Positions 1 through 10,460 of a stretch of DNA of 64,000 nt are shown in pieces. Location of the stretch: contig NW_027442070.1 in assembly GCF_048569485.1 (NCBI RefSeq), forward strand, positions 310,001 to 374,000, in the 5' to 3' direction. The notes beneath the pieces were generated by a model, which saw only the letters and a list, made by a program, of their open reading frames with translations, did not search any database and was not told where the DNA came from. The translations under genes were made by a program, and so were the position numbers. Positions within the stretch are counted from its first letter, which is position 1. Each line of letters begins with the position of its first letter. This DNA comes from Anomaloglossus baeobatrachus (lineage: Eukaryota; Chordata; Amphibia; Anura; Aromobatidae).

Positions 1-1111
1 GGGACCAACAAGGTGAGACAAGGGGTATCAGGATAGGGTCAAGTAGGTATGAATGTAGTAATGGGGCAGGCATAGAGAATTGTATGTGAATGTGAATTAC
101 AATAAATCACTAAGGAAAGGAATATGTGAGTGTGTGCCTAATGTAAACTAATATTGTACTGGCAAAATTATAGATGGAAAGGGAGAAGGGGAGGGGGGGA
201 GAGAGGAGGCTGTAATTGACTACAAGGGTATGAGTTATGAGTGATCATAGGGATAGTGTTACATAAGTGGAAATACCTATGGAGGACCGGATGTGTAAGC
301 GCATACCTTATACAAACCTATAGAGTGCTGATGGGTGAGAGTGTGATGTTAGATATAAGACATCCTATAGTGAATAGTGAGCCGTAATCAAGTGCAACAG
401 GGATATTTCACGTGACTATGGGAACCTGGAAGGTAAAGAAAGGGGAGAAAAAACTGTTAGACAAGGTAATCAGACATAATGTAACCAGTTGATCAGACAT
501 GATCACCTGGTTTGAGACCCCCTGCCTTACACTATATAGATATCATGTTCATTCCCCATCTATCTTGCTCAGGAGAGCATCTCCCTCCCCCGGCACCAAG
601 AGCAGCTCATACTGAATTGTTACATTGACTAGTAACACTGCACACAGAAATGCACCTTAATATTCCACTGTTAACCCTTTCCTCCTAGCAGTAACACACA
701 ACTCCTCACCTTGATATCATGGTGATTTATGGTCAGAATGACTTCAATGCGATCAGTGATTTCTATTCTAGCTCTGCTCACATAGATTTTATATCCACAC
801 TCAACTATAGGCCGTTCTTCATATTTTGGGGGCTTTTAGTCAGATATACTAGTTTGTGCCTGTATAGTATTGGTGTAGATGGGAGTGTAGGGCATGGGTT
901 ACATGGCACTGTGGTGGAATACTGATGGGAGGTATTGGTGCTGTGTTTGATGCTTCTACTGGGTATTTTCCTACAAATACTGGAACAGCTCACTGCTTAG
1001 AATGATCCTTCCCAGCTCTATAATATATTATATATACCCCACAATGCAGGCTCACACACACATTTGTCTCAAGTGTGTTGTAGGGACACAGATACAGTCT
1101 TGGTCATGTGA

Positions 1112-1690
1112 CTAAAGGCTACTTTACACACTGCGATATCGGTCCCGATATCGCTAGTGTGGGTACCCGCCCCCATCTGTTGCGCGACACGGGCAAATCG
1201 CTGCCCATGCCGCACAACACCGACCAGACCCGTCACACATACTTACCTGCCCGGCGACGTCGCTGTGTCCGGCGAACCGCCTCCTTTCTAAGGGGGCGGT
1301 CCGTGCGGCGTCACAGCGACGTCACTGAGCGACCGCCCAATAGCAGCGGAGGGGCGGAGATGAGTGGCCGGAACATCCCGCCCACCTCCTTCCTTCCTCA
1401 TAGCGGCTGGGAGGCAGGTAAGGAGAGGTTCCTCGTTTCTGCGGTGTCACACGGAGCAATGTGTGCTACCGCAGGAGCGACGAACTACATCGTTACTGCT
1501 GCAGTAACGATAATCGAGAATGGAGACCCATGTCACCGATGAGCGATTTTGCACGTTTTTGCAACGATGCAAAATCGCTCATCGGTATCACACGCAGCAA
1601 CATCGCTAATGCGGCCGGATGTGCGTCACAAATTCCGTGACCCCAACGACTCCGCATTAGCGATGTCGCAGCGTGTAAAGCCCCCTTTAG
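1112..1690 (+). mobile_element. Non-autonomous DNA transposon (MITE) with CTAAAGG ends
   Basis: The ends are imperfect inverted repeats: CTAAAGGCTACTTTACAC at the left, and at the right a sequence whose complement starts CTAAAGGGGGCTTTACAC. The repeats continue inward as GCGATATCG and GCGACATCG. The body is GC-rich with internal palindromes, for example around 1560-1580 where GATGAGCGATTTTGCA mirrors TGCAAAATCGCTCATC. No transposase is present. I could not find a clear target duplication, so the superfamily is left open. Five copies lie in the window, all at the same place in a PLE arm, so this insertion predates the arm duplication. Confidence 0.7.
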
Positions 1691-3092
1691 TGGGAGTGGT
1701 GTACAGGGTCTTAGCAGTAAAGAGTATTCCATATTTCTGCCAGATACCCACAGAGATATTGAAATCTGAAAAAAGAGACTTCTGCTCATTGAAGGTAAGA
1801 ACTGCTCACATAGCGTTCAACTCCACAGCAAACGAGTGCTCTAGCACTGGCATCTCAGCAGGGATATTCCCCTACTACACATGTGTGTCTAGGTCACTGT
1901 GACAGTTTACAGGACATAACTCAGGGCACCTAGACAGAAGGCAGAGGGACTACTTTCTATTTCTGGTGTAGAGCTTAGTACAATATATATATATTTATAC
2001 TATTACATGGGACACATGTACCTTGTATTACCATTATTCGCTGTATATGAACCCCTTTTCTCCGGGCATTATTTGTCTATAGCATTTTTCACGAACCTGA
2101 GGCAACTGAGAACCCTTCAGTGAAGGAATTCCACTAACCCTCACAATACCTACCAGGGGCCTCCCTGCAGTAACTCAGGTAGTTGTACCCATTCTCTTTC
2201 CGCATTCTATGTGTTCTTCTTCTTTCTTCTTTTTTTTCTTTTTTCTTCTTTTTATTTCTATCATGTAGTTCAGGGGTTTATAGATATATGTCCTGCATCT
2301 CATATTTCCTTTAGTGGTGCTTCTTACCCATTCTCATATCATTTACCCTAGTATTTCATGATCCTGAGGCGACTGAGAACCCTTTAATAAAGGAATCCTT
2401 TTTCACCTGAATTGTCAAGTGATACTTACCAGTGACTATCACGTAATGTTACAGGTAGTTCCATTTTCTTCCTCTTCTTTCTCTCCTTTCTTCTTTGTCA
2501 CACGGTCCATTGTGTTATAGCCCACGTGTCATGATAACACTTGTACCATCTTTTCATTTAGATTCCACCTACAATTATTTACCGATTCCAGTTCTGGAAT
2601 AGGCTTTCATCATCTACTCACTAGAATTCTCAAGTTCATAAGGTACTGAGACATATACATGTTCACACCATTATAAAGAACAAAGTATAAACATTGAGGT
2701 TTTTCTCACACCCATGTTCCTGTGTTCTTTGATATGATATGTGTTCATTTCCTTCACTATATAGGATTGCAAGTTTTCCATTTGTACCTTAATGGCAATG
2801 ACGCTATACAATTGAACACATATCATCCTGTTATCCATATAGGTGTGTATTTACCTGCTTGACTATTTTTGGTTGTTTGATCCAGAATGTTTCTCCAGAT
2901 AGGTCATGTGGAAATTTTCTTTCCTCAGTACAAATGTTTTCACTATGGCTTTGGAAAATTTTTTTGTATGTGCATCATGGTCATTTGACCCATTGTACTC
3001 TCAAGTAGCAATATATTGTACTGTTATGTTGTACTATGTACTAATTACGTGTTTATATGGTTTTGTAACCCTTTATGATCTTAGATAACTTT

Positions 3093-3134
3093 ATCCTTGA
3101 TAAAGACCTAAAAACAAGCTCGAAACGTTGGATG
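3093..3134 (+). ncRNA. Hammerhead-ribozyme-like relic in PLE arm (copy A left)
   Basis: The order of parts is hammerhead-like: stem I half ATCC, a core TTGATAA where CTGATGA is canonical, a short stem II, GAAAC, then the closing half GGAT. Stem II has one mismatch here (GACC against GCTC). In copy C the same place reads GACC and GGTC, a perfect stem. Two core bases depart from the consensus, so self-cleavage is not expected. An AATAAA follows about 20 bases downstream. Hammerhead motifs are known from the terminal repeats of Penelope-like elements. Confidence 0.4.
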
Positions 3135-3544
3135 AATTATCCTTTTGCACAAATAAAGAATTTTCAGCATTCTAAGAGTTCTTTTCTTACGTTATTGATC
3201 ACTATAGTGGGCCAGAGCTATTTCTATTGAATTGACTCTTATTTTTTCTGAGCACCTGCTATATACACAGTGAGCCAGACATATTCAATTTTCATTCAGA
3301 AGGCAGAGGGAAGCCTTAGCAGCTGAGCCTATATCTTGGCTTGTGAGCATTAGAACAGGCCGGCGATTACAGGGTAACATGAAAAATGTCCAGCTTGCAT
3401 TATGACTAGAACATGACAATATCCTTTTAAGTACTAACCTATGATGCGTTCCTAAGCAGTTGATGTTATATGTTCTACATTTCATTTTCTGCATACTTTC
3501 CAAGTAGTAGAATTTGCTTTGATATAGGCAACTGGATTTTCACA

Positions 3545-3795
3545 ATGAAAAGGCAAAGGATAACGCCCGAAAAAGACGCCATACATTATGTCAGTGCCAT
3601 CACTGACAAACCTGGATTGACCATGAAATACATCAATCCCCTTAAAGGTGAGTTAAAACAAGTTTTAACTAAATTGCCTTAATATTGTCATGCATTAGAA
3701 TGACTGTCTTAGGTAATGATAAATATTTTCTACAGGAAGAGGAGTGTTTGCTGAAACTGAAATCGAAAAAGGGAGTTTTGTTGCAGAATATCGAG
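3545..3795 (+). pseudogene. Two captured exons of a SET-domain (KMT5A-like) gene
   Basis: Exon 1 (3545-3647) starts MKRQRITPEKDAIHYV and ends in YINPLK before a GTGAGT donor. An 88-base intron ends in a pyrimidine-rich TTTTCTACAG acceptor. Exon 2 (3736-3795) reads GRGVFAETEIEKGSFV then AEYRG, and ends at another GTGAGC donor. Both introns break the frame in the same phase. The motif (I/N)..KGRGVFA...KG.FV.EYRG is the start of the SET domain in KMT5A/PR-Set7-type histone H4K20 methyltransferases and their fish and frog paralogues. The rest of the SET domain, including the catalytic NHS and Y motifs, is absent, because a Gypsy integrase piece follows directly. I infer a fragment of a host gene or gene-derived repeat carried along with this unit, which appears three times in the window. 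It cannot make a working enzyme. Confidence 0.5.
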
Positions 3796-3799
3796 GTGA

Positions 3800-4066
3800 G
3801 CTCACGTATGCACTTACGATGGTAGACAACTACTCGAGATTTATGGTTGTGGTACAAGTCAAAGATCTAATGGCCCATACTGCAGCGAAGGTCTTCCAAG
3901 CACACTTATGCAGACCTCATGGCTACTCAGAGAGAGTCCTCACAGATCAAGGCACTGCCTTTGAAGCGGAAATCTTCAAGGACTTCTGCAGCTTTTACCG
4001 ATGCAGGAAGATGCGTACTACACCCTACCATGCTCAAACCAATGGTTATCAACCTGCTCAGGACTT
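3800..4066 (+). mobile_element. Ty3/Gypsy integrase fragment (fossil)
   Basis: The translation matches the integrase core of Ty3/Gypsy elements (YALTMVDNYSRF, LTDQGTAFEAE, TTPYHAQTNG). It is closely related to the longer Gypsy fossil at 38630-41863. Only part of the integrase core is present, and both ends are joined to unrelated sequence. It is an old, broken fragment. Confidence 0.8.
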
Positions 4067-4190
4067 TACCCCATATTCCAGATGTGGCCTTACAAGTGAT
4101 TTATAGAGGGGTAACAATACGTTGGGATCATCGGATCTAATCTCCCTTTTTATACACCCTAAAATCTTGTTTGCGTTAGAATAAACAATA
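4066..4190 (-). mobile_element. L2/CR1-type LINE reverse-transcriptase fragment
   Basis: The minus strand encodes ANKILGCIKREIRS then LYKSLVRPHLEYG, the conserved stretch after the RT fingers-palm in L2/CR1-clade LINEs (usually ANK.LG.IKR...LYKSLVRPHLEY..QFW). It breaks off right after the LEYG motif. One end joins Gypsy integrase sequence and the other joins Gypsy RT sequence, so this is a recombined remnant rather than a clean insertion. Related pieces are at 34759-34883, 38392-38590, 45434-45590 and 50601-50725. Confidence 0.75.
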
Positions 4191-4930
4191 ACATCATAAA
4201 GGTATAGCAGTACCGTTTCAAAGTTTCGGTGTCCCAAGCAGCATTCCATCAGCCTCTGGAAGGTTCCTGGCAAATTGCACAGCTCGAAGGGCATGCTTTT
4301 GAACTCGCAGAGACCCATCGGGGTGGCAAAGGCGGTCTTCTCCCGGTCTGCCTCAGCAACGGACACTTGCCAATAGTGACTAGTGAGATCAAGGGTAGAA
4401 AAATAATTTGCAGTTGTCAATGCAGCTAGCTATTCCTCAATACAGGGGAGTGGTGCTGTCCTTCTTCTTTAACAGGACCAACGGAGCTGCCCAGAGGCTA
4501 CAACTGTCACGGATAACCCCAGCCTCCTTCATGTTGCTCAACATGTCCTTGGTACACTGGTAATGTGCAGGTAGATTTGGCTTATATCTCTCTTTGATGG
4601 GTGGGTGTGCACTTGTGGGGATGTAGTGTTTGACCCCTTTTATTTTTCAAAAGTCTAGCGGATGTTTGCTGAAGACTTGCTCGTATTCTTGCACTAGCCT
4701 GTAGACCCCCTTCTTGTGATGTGAAGGTGTGGAGTCAGTGCCTACGTGTAATTCCTTACACCACTCCTCTGGCTGACTTGGTGAGCTGTCACTGAATGGG
4801 TGGGCTGAAGCAATGGTGGATGCTGCTGTTTGGATAGCATGTGTATCTACTGAGAACAGCTTATCAATGGTGGCAAATCGGAGCAGCTTAATCTTTTGCT
4901 CTCCGCAGTTCAACACTCTCATGGGCACTC
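4190..4930 (-). mobile_element. Ty3/Gypsy protease-RT region fragment (fossil)
   Basis: Minus-strand translations match the region ahead of RT (ELHVGTDSTPSHHKKGVYRL, EYEQVFSKHPLDF) and the start of RT (ANYFSTLDLTS, TPMGLCEFKSMPFELCN) of the same Gypsy family as 38630-41863. It is broken in several places and is older-looking than that copy. Confidence 0.8.
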
Positions 4931-5811
4931 TTCCCTTCCATATTAATGAATAAAACTATGATGTAAATAGCATATAGATACCCCACAAATGCAGATAAAA
5001 GTAGGTTATGGGAAAAGGGGGAAGAGAGAAACAGGAAAATAGTGGAATAAAGTATACCTTCCAGGTGGGAGAGGAAATGGCAGCACAGCCAGTGGAGGTG
5101 AAGCAAGGGGAGCCTGCAACTAAAGAGTTGAGAGCGTTATCACATGGTGACTGAGCCTGATTGTAACGGGAGCATAGAGGTGCCGATCCTGTCTTACCTG
5201 CGTTGGTGTAGAAGTGGGTGTCCTGTGGTGGAGTCAGCTATGTGCAGTGGTGGCCGTGGGTTCTTTTATGTGCGACCGTAGTAATAGCTGTGCCCACTTC
5301 CTGTATGGGAGTGGAATGCAGTGAGGCTAATGGAACGCACGCCTGCGCATTTGTGTTTAACGTCGCGCATGTGCAGAACGGAGAAAAGGCTGCGCTCACT
5401 TCCTAATGAAAGGGAGTGAGACGCAGCTGGGAAGGGAAGGGAAAAGATTAGGGTTTGGGGATGATGAAAGGGCTTTCTACGGGCAAGGATGGCAAAGGGT
5501 GGCAGTGACGGAAAGTCAGGCAGATGGTCCTGTCCTGTCCTGTCCGTCCGTCTTTTTGTATCATGAATTGGAAAGACTGCAAGGGGGAGGGGAGGTGCTT
5601 GTGCCCAAAAGGAGGAGTTATTCAGATTCATTGCAGTGGGCGGCGGCTGCAAAAAGCACCATTCTCCTTGTTTTTGCTCTGCAAAACAGCCTTTTCAAGG
5701 GTTTGGCTTGGGTGACAAAATGTCTTCTGTAGGCGTGGGTTTGTCTCCCTCTCCCTAAGATGTGTCCGGTATAGGCCAGGGTGCCACTCAAGGCCGTAAC
5801 CAATTCGGGTT
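4930..5811 (+). other. U2 gene 5' flank and unclassified sequence
   Basis: There is no credible coding sequence. The last few hundred bases are the upstream flank of the U2 snRNA gene that starts at 5812. They include a GC box (GGGCGG) at about 5639-5644 and a TCTCCCTAAGATG block at about 5750-5762, where a snRNA proximal sequence element is expected. The short (TCCTG)n run near 5530 varies between copies. The flank is shared with copies B (to 52346) and C (to 36499). Confidence 0.4.
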
Positions 5812-5848
5812 ATAGCTTCTCGGCCTTTTGGCTAAGATCAAGTGTAGT
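5812..5848 (+). ncRNA. U2 snRNA gene, first 37 nt only (copy A)
   Basis: The bases match U2 nucleotides 1-37 (CTTCTCGGCCTTTTGGCTAA, then GATCAAGTGTAGT), with A for C at position 3. The rest of U2 is missing. A poly(A)-tailed insertion follows, and after it the inverted PLE arm. No functional U2 RNA can come from this copy. The distal half survives only in copy C (36726-36874). Confidence 0.85.
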
Positions 5849-6027
5849 TTCGGAGGACGCTACCTTGGTCGGTACTGGAAGGTGCCTGGGATTGCACGTC
5901 TGCCGGCCTTGAGGGAGTGTGTGCGCCTTCTGGTGACACATAGCCCTCTTGTGCCTGGACGGTTCCCAGGCAACGGGAGGCGATCACCTTTGTTATTTTG
6001 AAGTCCTACTGATAAACAGAAAAAAAA
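5849..6027 (+). mobile_element. Poly(A)-tailed insertion in U2, probable 5'-truncated U2-targeting LINE
   Basis: About 175 bases of non-coding sequence (TTCGGAGGACGCTACC... to ...CTACTGATAAACAG) end in an A-run. In copy C the same sequence sits exactly between U2 nucleotides 37/38 and 39. LINE lineages that insert into U2 genes are known (Keno of the Tx1 group, Utopia), so the 3' end of such an element is the simplest reading. No reverse transcriptase remains to confirm the family. An alternative is a U2-headed SINE, but that does not explain the resumption of U2 in copy C. Confidence 0.55.
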
Positions 6028-6436
6028 TGAAAATCCAGTTGCCTATATCAAAGCAAATTCTACTACTTGTAAAGTATGCAGAAAATGAAATGTAGAACAT
6101 ATAACATCAACTGCTTAGGAACGCATCATAGGTTAGTACTTAAAAGGATATTGTCATGTTCTAGTCATAATGCAAGCTGGACATTTTTCATGTTACCCTG
6201 TAATCGCCGGCCTGTTCTAATGCTCACAAGCCAAGATATAGGCTCAGCTGCTAAGGCTTCCCTCTGCCTTCTGAATGAAAATTGAATATGTCTGGCTCAC
6301 TGTGTATATAGCAGGTGCTCAGAAAAAATAAGAGTCAATTCAATAGAAATAGCTCTGGCACACTATAGTGATCAATAACGTAAGAAAAGAACTCTTAGAA
6401 TGCTGAAAATTCTTTATTTGTGCAAAAGGATAATTC

Positions 6437-6477
6437 ATCCAACGTTTCGAGCTTGTTTTTAGGTCTTTATCAAGGAT
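6437..6477 (-). ncRNA. Hammerhead-like relic (copy A right arm)
   Basis: Mirror image of 3093-3134, with the same stem II mismatch. Confidence 0.4.
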
Positions 6478-7871
6478 AAAGTTATCTAAGATCATAAAGG
6501 GTTACAAAACCATATAAACACGTAATTAGTACATAGTACAACATAACAGTACAATATATTGCTACTTGAGAGTACAATGGGTCAAATGACCATGATGCAC
6601 ATACAAAAAAATTTTCCAAAGCCATAGTGAAAACATTTGTACTGAGGAAAGAAAATTTCCACATGACCTATCTGGAGAAACATTCTGGATCAAACAACCA
6701 AAAATAGTCAAGCAGGTAAATACACACCTATATGGATAACAGGATGATATGTGTTCAATTGTATAGCGTCATTGCCATTAAGGTACAAATGGAAAACTTG
6801 CAATCCTATATAGTGAAGGAAATGAACACACATGGGTTTGTTGTGTGAGGGTGTGAGAAAAACCTCAATGTTTATACTTTGTTCTTTATAATGGTGTGAA
6901 CATGTATATGTCTCAGTACCTTATGAACTTGAGAATTCTAGTGAGTAGATGATGAAAGCCTATTCCAGAACTGGAATCGGTAAATAATTGTAGGTGGAAT
7001 CTAAATGAAAAGATGGTACAAGTGTTATCATGACACGTGGGCTATAACACAATGGACCGTGTGACAAAGAAGAAAGGAGAGAAAGAAGAGGAAGAAAATG
7101 GAACTACCTGTAACATTACGTGATAGTCACTGGTAAGTATCACTTGACAATTCAGGTGAAAAAGGATTCCTTTATTAAAGGGTTCTCAGTCGCCTCAGGA
7201 TCATGAAATACTAGGGTAAATGATATGAGAATGGGTAAGAAGCACCACTAAAGGAAATATGAGATGCAGGACATATATCTATAAACCCCTGAACTACATG
7301 ATAGAAATAAAAAGAAGAAAAAAGAAAAAAAAGAAGAAAGAAGAAGAACACATAGAATGCGGAAAGAGAATGGGTACAACTACCTGAGTTACTGCAGGGA
7401 GGCCCCTGGTAGGTATTGTGAGGGTTAGTGGAATTCCTTCACTGAAGGGTTCTCAGTTGCCTCAGGTTCGTGAAAAATGCTATAGACAAATAATGCCCGG
7501 AGAAAAGGGGTTCATATACAGCGAATAATGGTAATACAAGGTACATGTGTCCCATGTAATAGTATAAATATATATATATTGTACTAAGCTCTACACCAGA
7601 AATAGAAAGTAGTCCCTCTGCCTTCTGTCTAGGTGCCCTGAGTTATGTCCTGTAAACTGTCACAGTGACCTAGACACACATGTGTAGTAGGGGAATATCC
7701 CTGCTGAGATGCCAGTGCTAGAGCACTCGTTTGCTGTGGAGTTGAACGCTATGTGAGTAGTTCTTACCTTCAATGAGCAGAAGTCTCTTTTTTCAGATTT
7801 CAATATCTCTGTGGGTATCTGGCAGAAATATGGAATACTCTTTACTGCTAAGACCCTGTACACCACTCCCA

Positions 7872-8450
7872 CTAAAGGGGGCTTTACACGCTGCGACATC
7901 GCTAATGCGGAGTCGTTGGGGTCACGGAATTTGTGACGCACATCCGGCCGCATTAGCGATGTTGCTGCGTGTGATACCGATGAGCGATTTTGCATCGTTG
8001 CAAAAACGTGCAAAATCGCTCATCGGTGACATGGGTCTCCATTCTCGATTATCGTTACTGCAGCAGTAACGATGTAGTTCGTCGCTCCTGCGGTAGCACA
8101 CATCGCTCCGTGTGACACCGCAGAAACGAGGAACCTCTCCTTACCTGCCTCCCAGCCGCTATGAGGAAGGAAGGAGGTGGGCGGGATGTTCCGGCCACTC
8201 ATCTCCGCCCCTCCGCTGCTATTGGGCCGTCGCTCAGTGACGTCGCTGTGACGCCGCACGGACCGCCCCCTTAGAAAGGAGGCGGTTCGCCGGACACAGC
8301 GACGTCGCCGGGCAGGTAAGTATGTGTGACGGGTCTGGTCGGTGTTGTGCGGCATGGGCAACGATTTGCCCGTGTCGCGCAACAGATGGGGGCGGGTACC
8401 CACACTAGCGATATCGGGACCGATATCGCAGTGTGTAAAGTAGCCTTTAG
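7872..8450 (-). mobile_element. MITE with CTAAAGG ends (copy A right arm)
   Basis: Inverted copy of 1112-1690 at the mirrored position, differing by only a few bases. Confidence 0.7.
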
Positions 8451-9691
8451 TCACATGACCAAGACTGTATCTGTGTCCCTACAACACACTTGAGACAAAT
8501 GTGTGTGTGAGCCTGCATTGTGGGGTATATATAATATATTATAGAGCTGGGAAGGATCATTCTAAGCAGTGAGCTGTTCCAGTATTTGTAGGAAAATACC
8601 CAGTAGAAGCATCAAACACAGCACCAATACCTCCCATCAGTATTCCACCACAGTGCCATGTAACCCATGCCCTACACTCCCATCTACACCAATACTATAC
8701 AGGCACAAACTAGTATATCTGACTAAAAGCCCCCAAAATATGAAGAACGGCCTATAGTTGAGTGTGGATATAAAATCTATGTGAGCAGAGCTAGAATAGA
8801 AATCACTGATCGCATTGAAGTCATTCTGACCATAAATCACCATGATATCAAGGTGAGGAGTTGTGTGTTACTGCTGGGAGGAAAGGGTTAACAGTGGAAT
8901 ATTAAGGTGCATTTCTGTGTGCAGTGTTACTAGTCAATGTAACAATTCAGTATGAGCTGCTCTTGGTGCCGGGGGAGGGAGATGCTCTCCTGAGCAAGAT
9001 AGATGGGGAATAAACATGATATCTATATAGTGTAAGGCAGGGGGTCTCAAACCAGGTGATCATGTCTGATCAACTGGTTACATTATGTCTGATTACCTTG
9101 TCTAACAGTTTTTTCTCCCCTTTCTTTACCTTCCAGGTTCCCATAGTCACGTGAAATATCCCTGTTGCACTTGATTACGGCTCACTATTCACTATAGGAT
9201 GTCTTATATCTAACATCACACTCTCACCCATCAGCACTCTATAGGTTTGTATAAGGTATGCGCTTACACATCCGGTCCTCCATAGGTATTTCCACTTATG
9301 TAACACTATCCCTATGATCACTCATAACTCATACCCTTGTAGTCAATTACAGCCTCCTCTCTCCCCCCTCCCCTTCTCCCTTTCCATCTATAATTTTGCC
9401 AGTACAATATTAGTTTACATTAGGCACACACTCACATATTCCTTTCCTTAGTGATTTATTGTAATTCACATTCACATACAATTCTCTATGCCTGCCCCAT
9501 TACTACATTCATACCTACTTGACCCTATCCTGATACCCCTTGTCTCACCTTGTTGGTCCCTACACCTGTTATCATGTCCTTTCCTGTGTCTGTCTTGTCA
9601 CACAACACATTTTAGCATATAACTTGTGCTCCTTATTACCTGTCCTGCCTATTAGAATTATGTCCATTATGTCCATGCATGGCCCAATGAA

Positions 9692-9875
9692 TCAAGTCTG
9701 TACTTCATATTCATGGTTTAAGCCTTTGGGTTCCAATGTGCCCAGAGTATATATCCAGAAAGATTCCCTTTCTTTGAGCTTCCTAATTCTATTGCCTCCT
9801 CTGCGTATGGCTTGGACATGTTCGATGACTTGGAATCTTAATTGGATCACTGTGTGATTATGCGTCACAAAATGG
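9692..9875 (-). mobile_element. Penelope-like element, C-terminal coding end
   Basis: The minus strand encodes FQVIEHVQAIRRGGNR, then LKERESFWIYTLGTLEPKGL and NHEYEVQT before a stop. The pattern VIE.V....RGG.R...L..RE.FWIYTL.TL.P.GLN.E is typical of the end of the GIY-YIG endonuclease domain that closes the single ORF of vertebrate Penelope-like elements. Only this end is present; the reverse transcriptase is not in the window. The 3' non-coding region runs on towards lower coordinates. The piece is non-autonomous. Confidence 0.65.
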
Positions 9876-9928
9876 TGTGGGACTGGTAATAGAATCTGCT
9901 TACAATGTATTGTTGACTTGTGTTTAGC

Positions 9929-10014
9929 TCAAAGAAAGAGAATCTTTCTGGATATGTACTCTGGGCATATTAGAACCCAAGGGCTTAAACCGTGAATATG
10001 AAGTAAAGACTTGA
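9929..10014 (+). mobile_element. Second PLE coding end, opposite orientation
   Basis: The plus strand encodes LKERESFW and LGTLEPKGLNREYEVKT, ending in a stop. This is the same end of the PLE protein as 9692-9875 but facing the other way, with the two coding ends about 55 bases apart. It makes a small inverted repeat nested in the larger arm. It has diverged from the other copy, so it is older than the arm duplication. Confidence 0.6.
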
Positions 10015-10460
10015 TTCATTGGGCCGTGCACCATGTCACCAAGTGTCCAATTGCATTGTCCAATGGCTCACAATGGTTATGCGTTTTCATTGGATGGATA
10101 ATCGAAGCCATGTTTTTTTCCTTTCTGTTGGGTTTGTTGTGTGAGTAGCCTATAGGATTAAGTTGGTTACCGCAGGCAGTGGATTTAACTTCCTGTCTTT
10201 GGTCCAGTGGTAGATGGATTGTCTGGTCTATGAGCTGTTATTGGTTTGAATGCAGGTGAATGCCCATGGGCTGCTTATGACTGTGTAAAATAGTATTGAT
10301 TCATGATGGATTTCAGACTACATGTAGATATCTTCAGTCTTTCTATCCACATCATTTAAATGAACATTATCCATGCAGCTTGAAATCCATCCAATAAGAG
10401 AAGCAACCTTGTACAACCAATCTGATAAGGGCACAGTATATCCTAAGGGAAGGTTATGGC

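Larger units (their letters stand above)
1..3546 (+). mobile_element. PLE-derived foldback, left arm (copy A, cut by window start)
   Basis: This stretch reappears as its reverse complement at about 6028-9562, and as direct copies at 46536-50081 and, in part, 30985-34239. It has no credible coding sequence. It is the 3' non-coding part of a Penelope-like element whose coding end is visible further out in the other arms (9692-9875 minus, 46221-46404 plus). Recognisable parts are a MITE at 1112-1690, a pyrimidine-rich tract at about 2219-2262, and a hammerhead-like relic at 3093-3134 followed by an AATAAA at about 3152. The family assignment is inferred from the attached GIY-YIG-type coding end and the hammerhead relic. 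I see nothing further in 1-1110 or 1900-3090. Confidence 0.6.
6028..10460 (-). mobile_element. PLE-derived foldback, right arm (copy A)
   Basis: Reverse complement of the left arm, paired about a centre near 4783. It runs further out than the left arm because the window starts inside that one. The outer limit at about 10460 is set by comparison with 45643, where homology to the copy-B arm stops. It holds a hammerhead relic (6437-6477), a MITE (7872-8450), PLE coding ends (9692-9875 and 9929-10014) and an outer non-coding stretch (10020-10460) that also occurs at 38059-38280 and 45643-46080. Relative to copy B it has a small rearrangement near 6830-6860. Confidence 0.65.

Noticed and set aside
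1108-1542. 144-codon frame inside the MITE (and its four copies)
   Set aside because: It covers the GC-rich body and inverted-repeat sequence of a non-autonomous element and starts outside it. No domain.
5812-6027. A U2-headed SINE family
   Set aside because: Possible from copies A and B alone, but in copy C the U2 sequence resumes exactly after the A-tail and is followed by a 3' box, so an insertion into a U2 gene is simpler.
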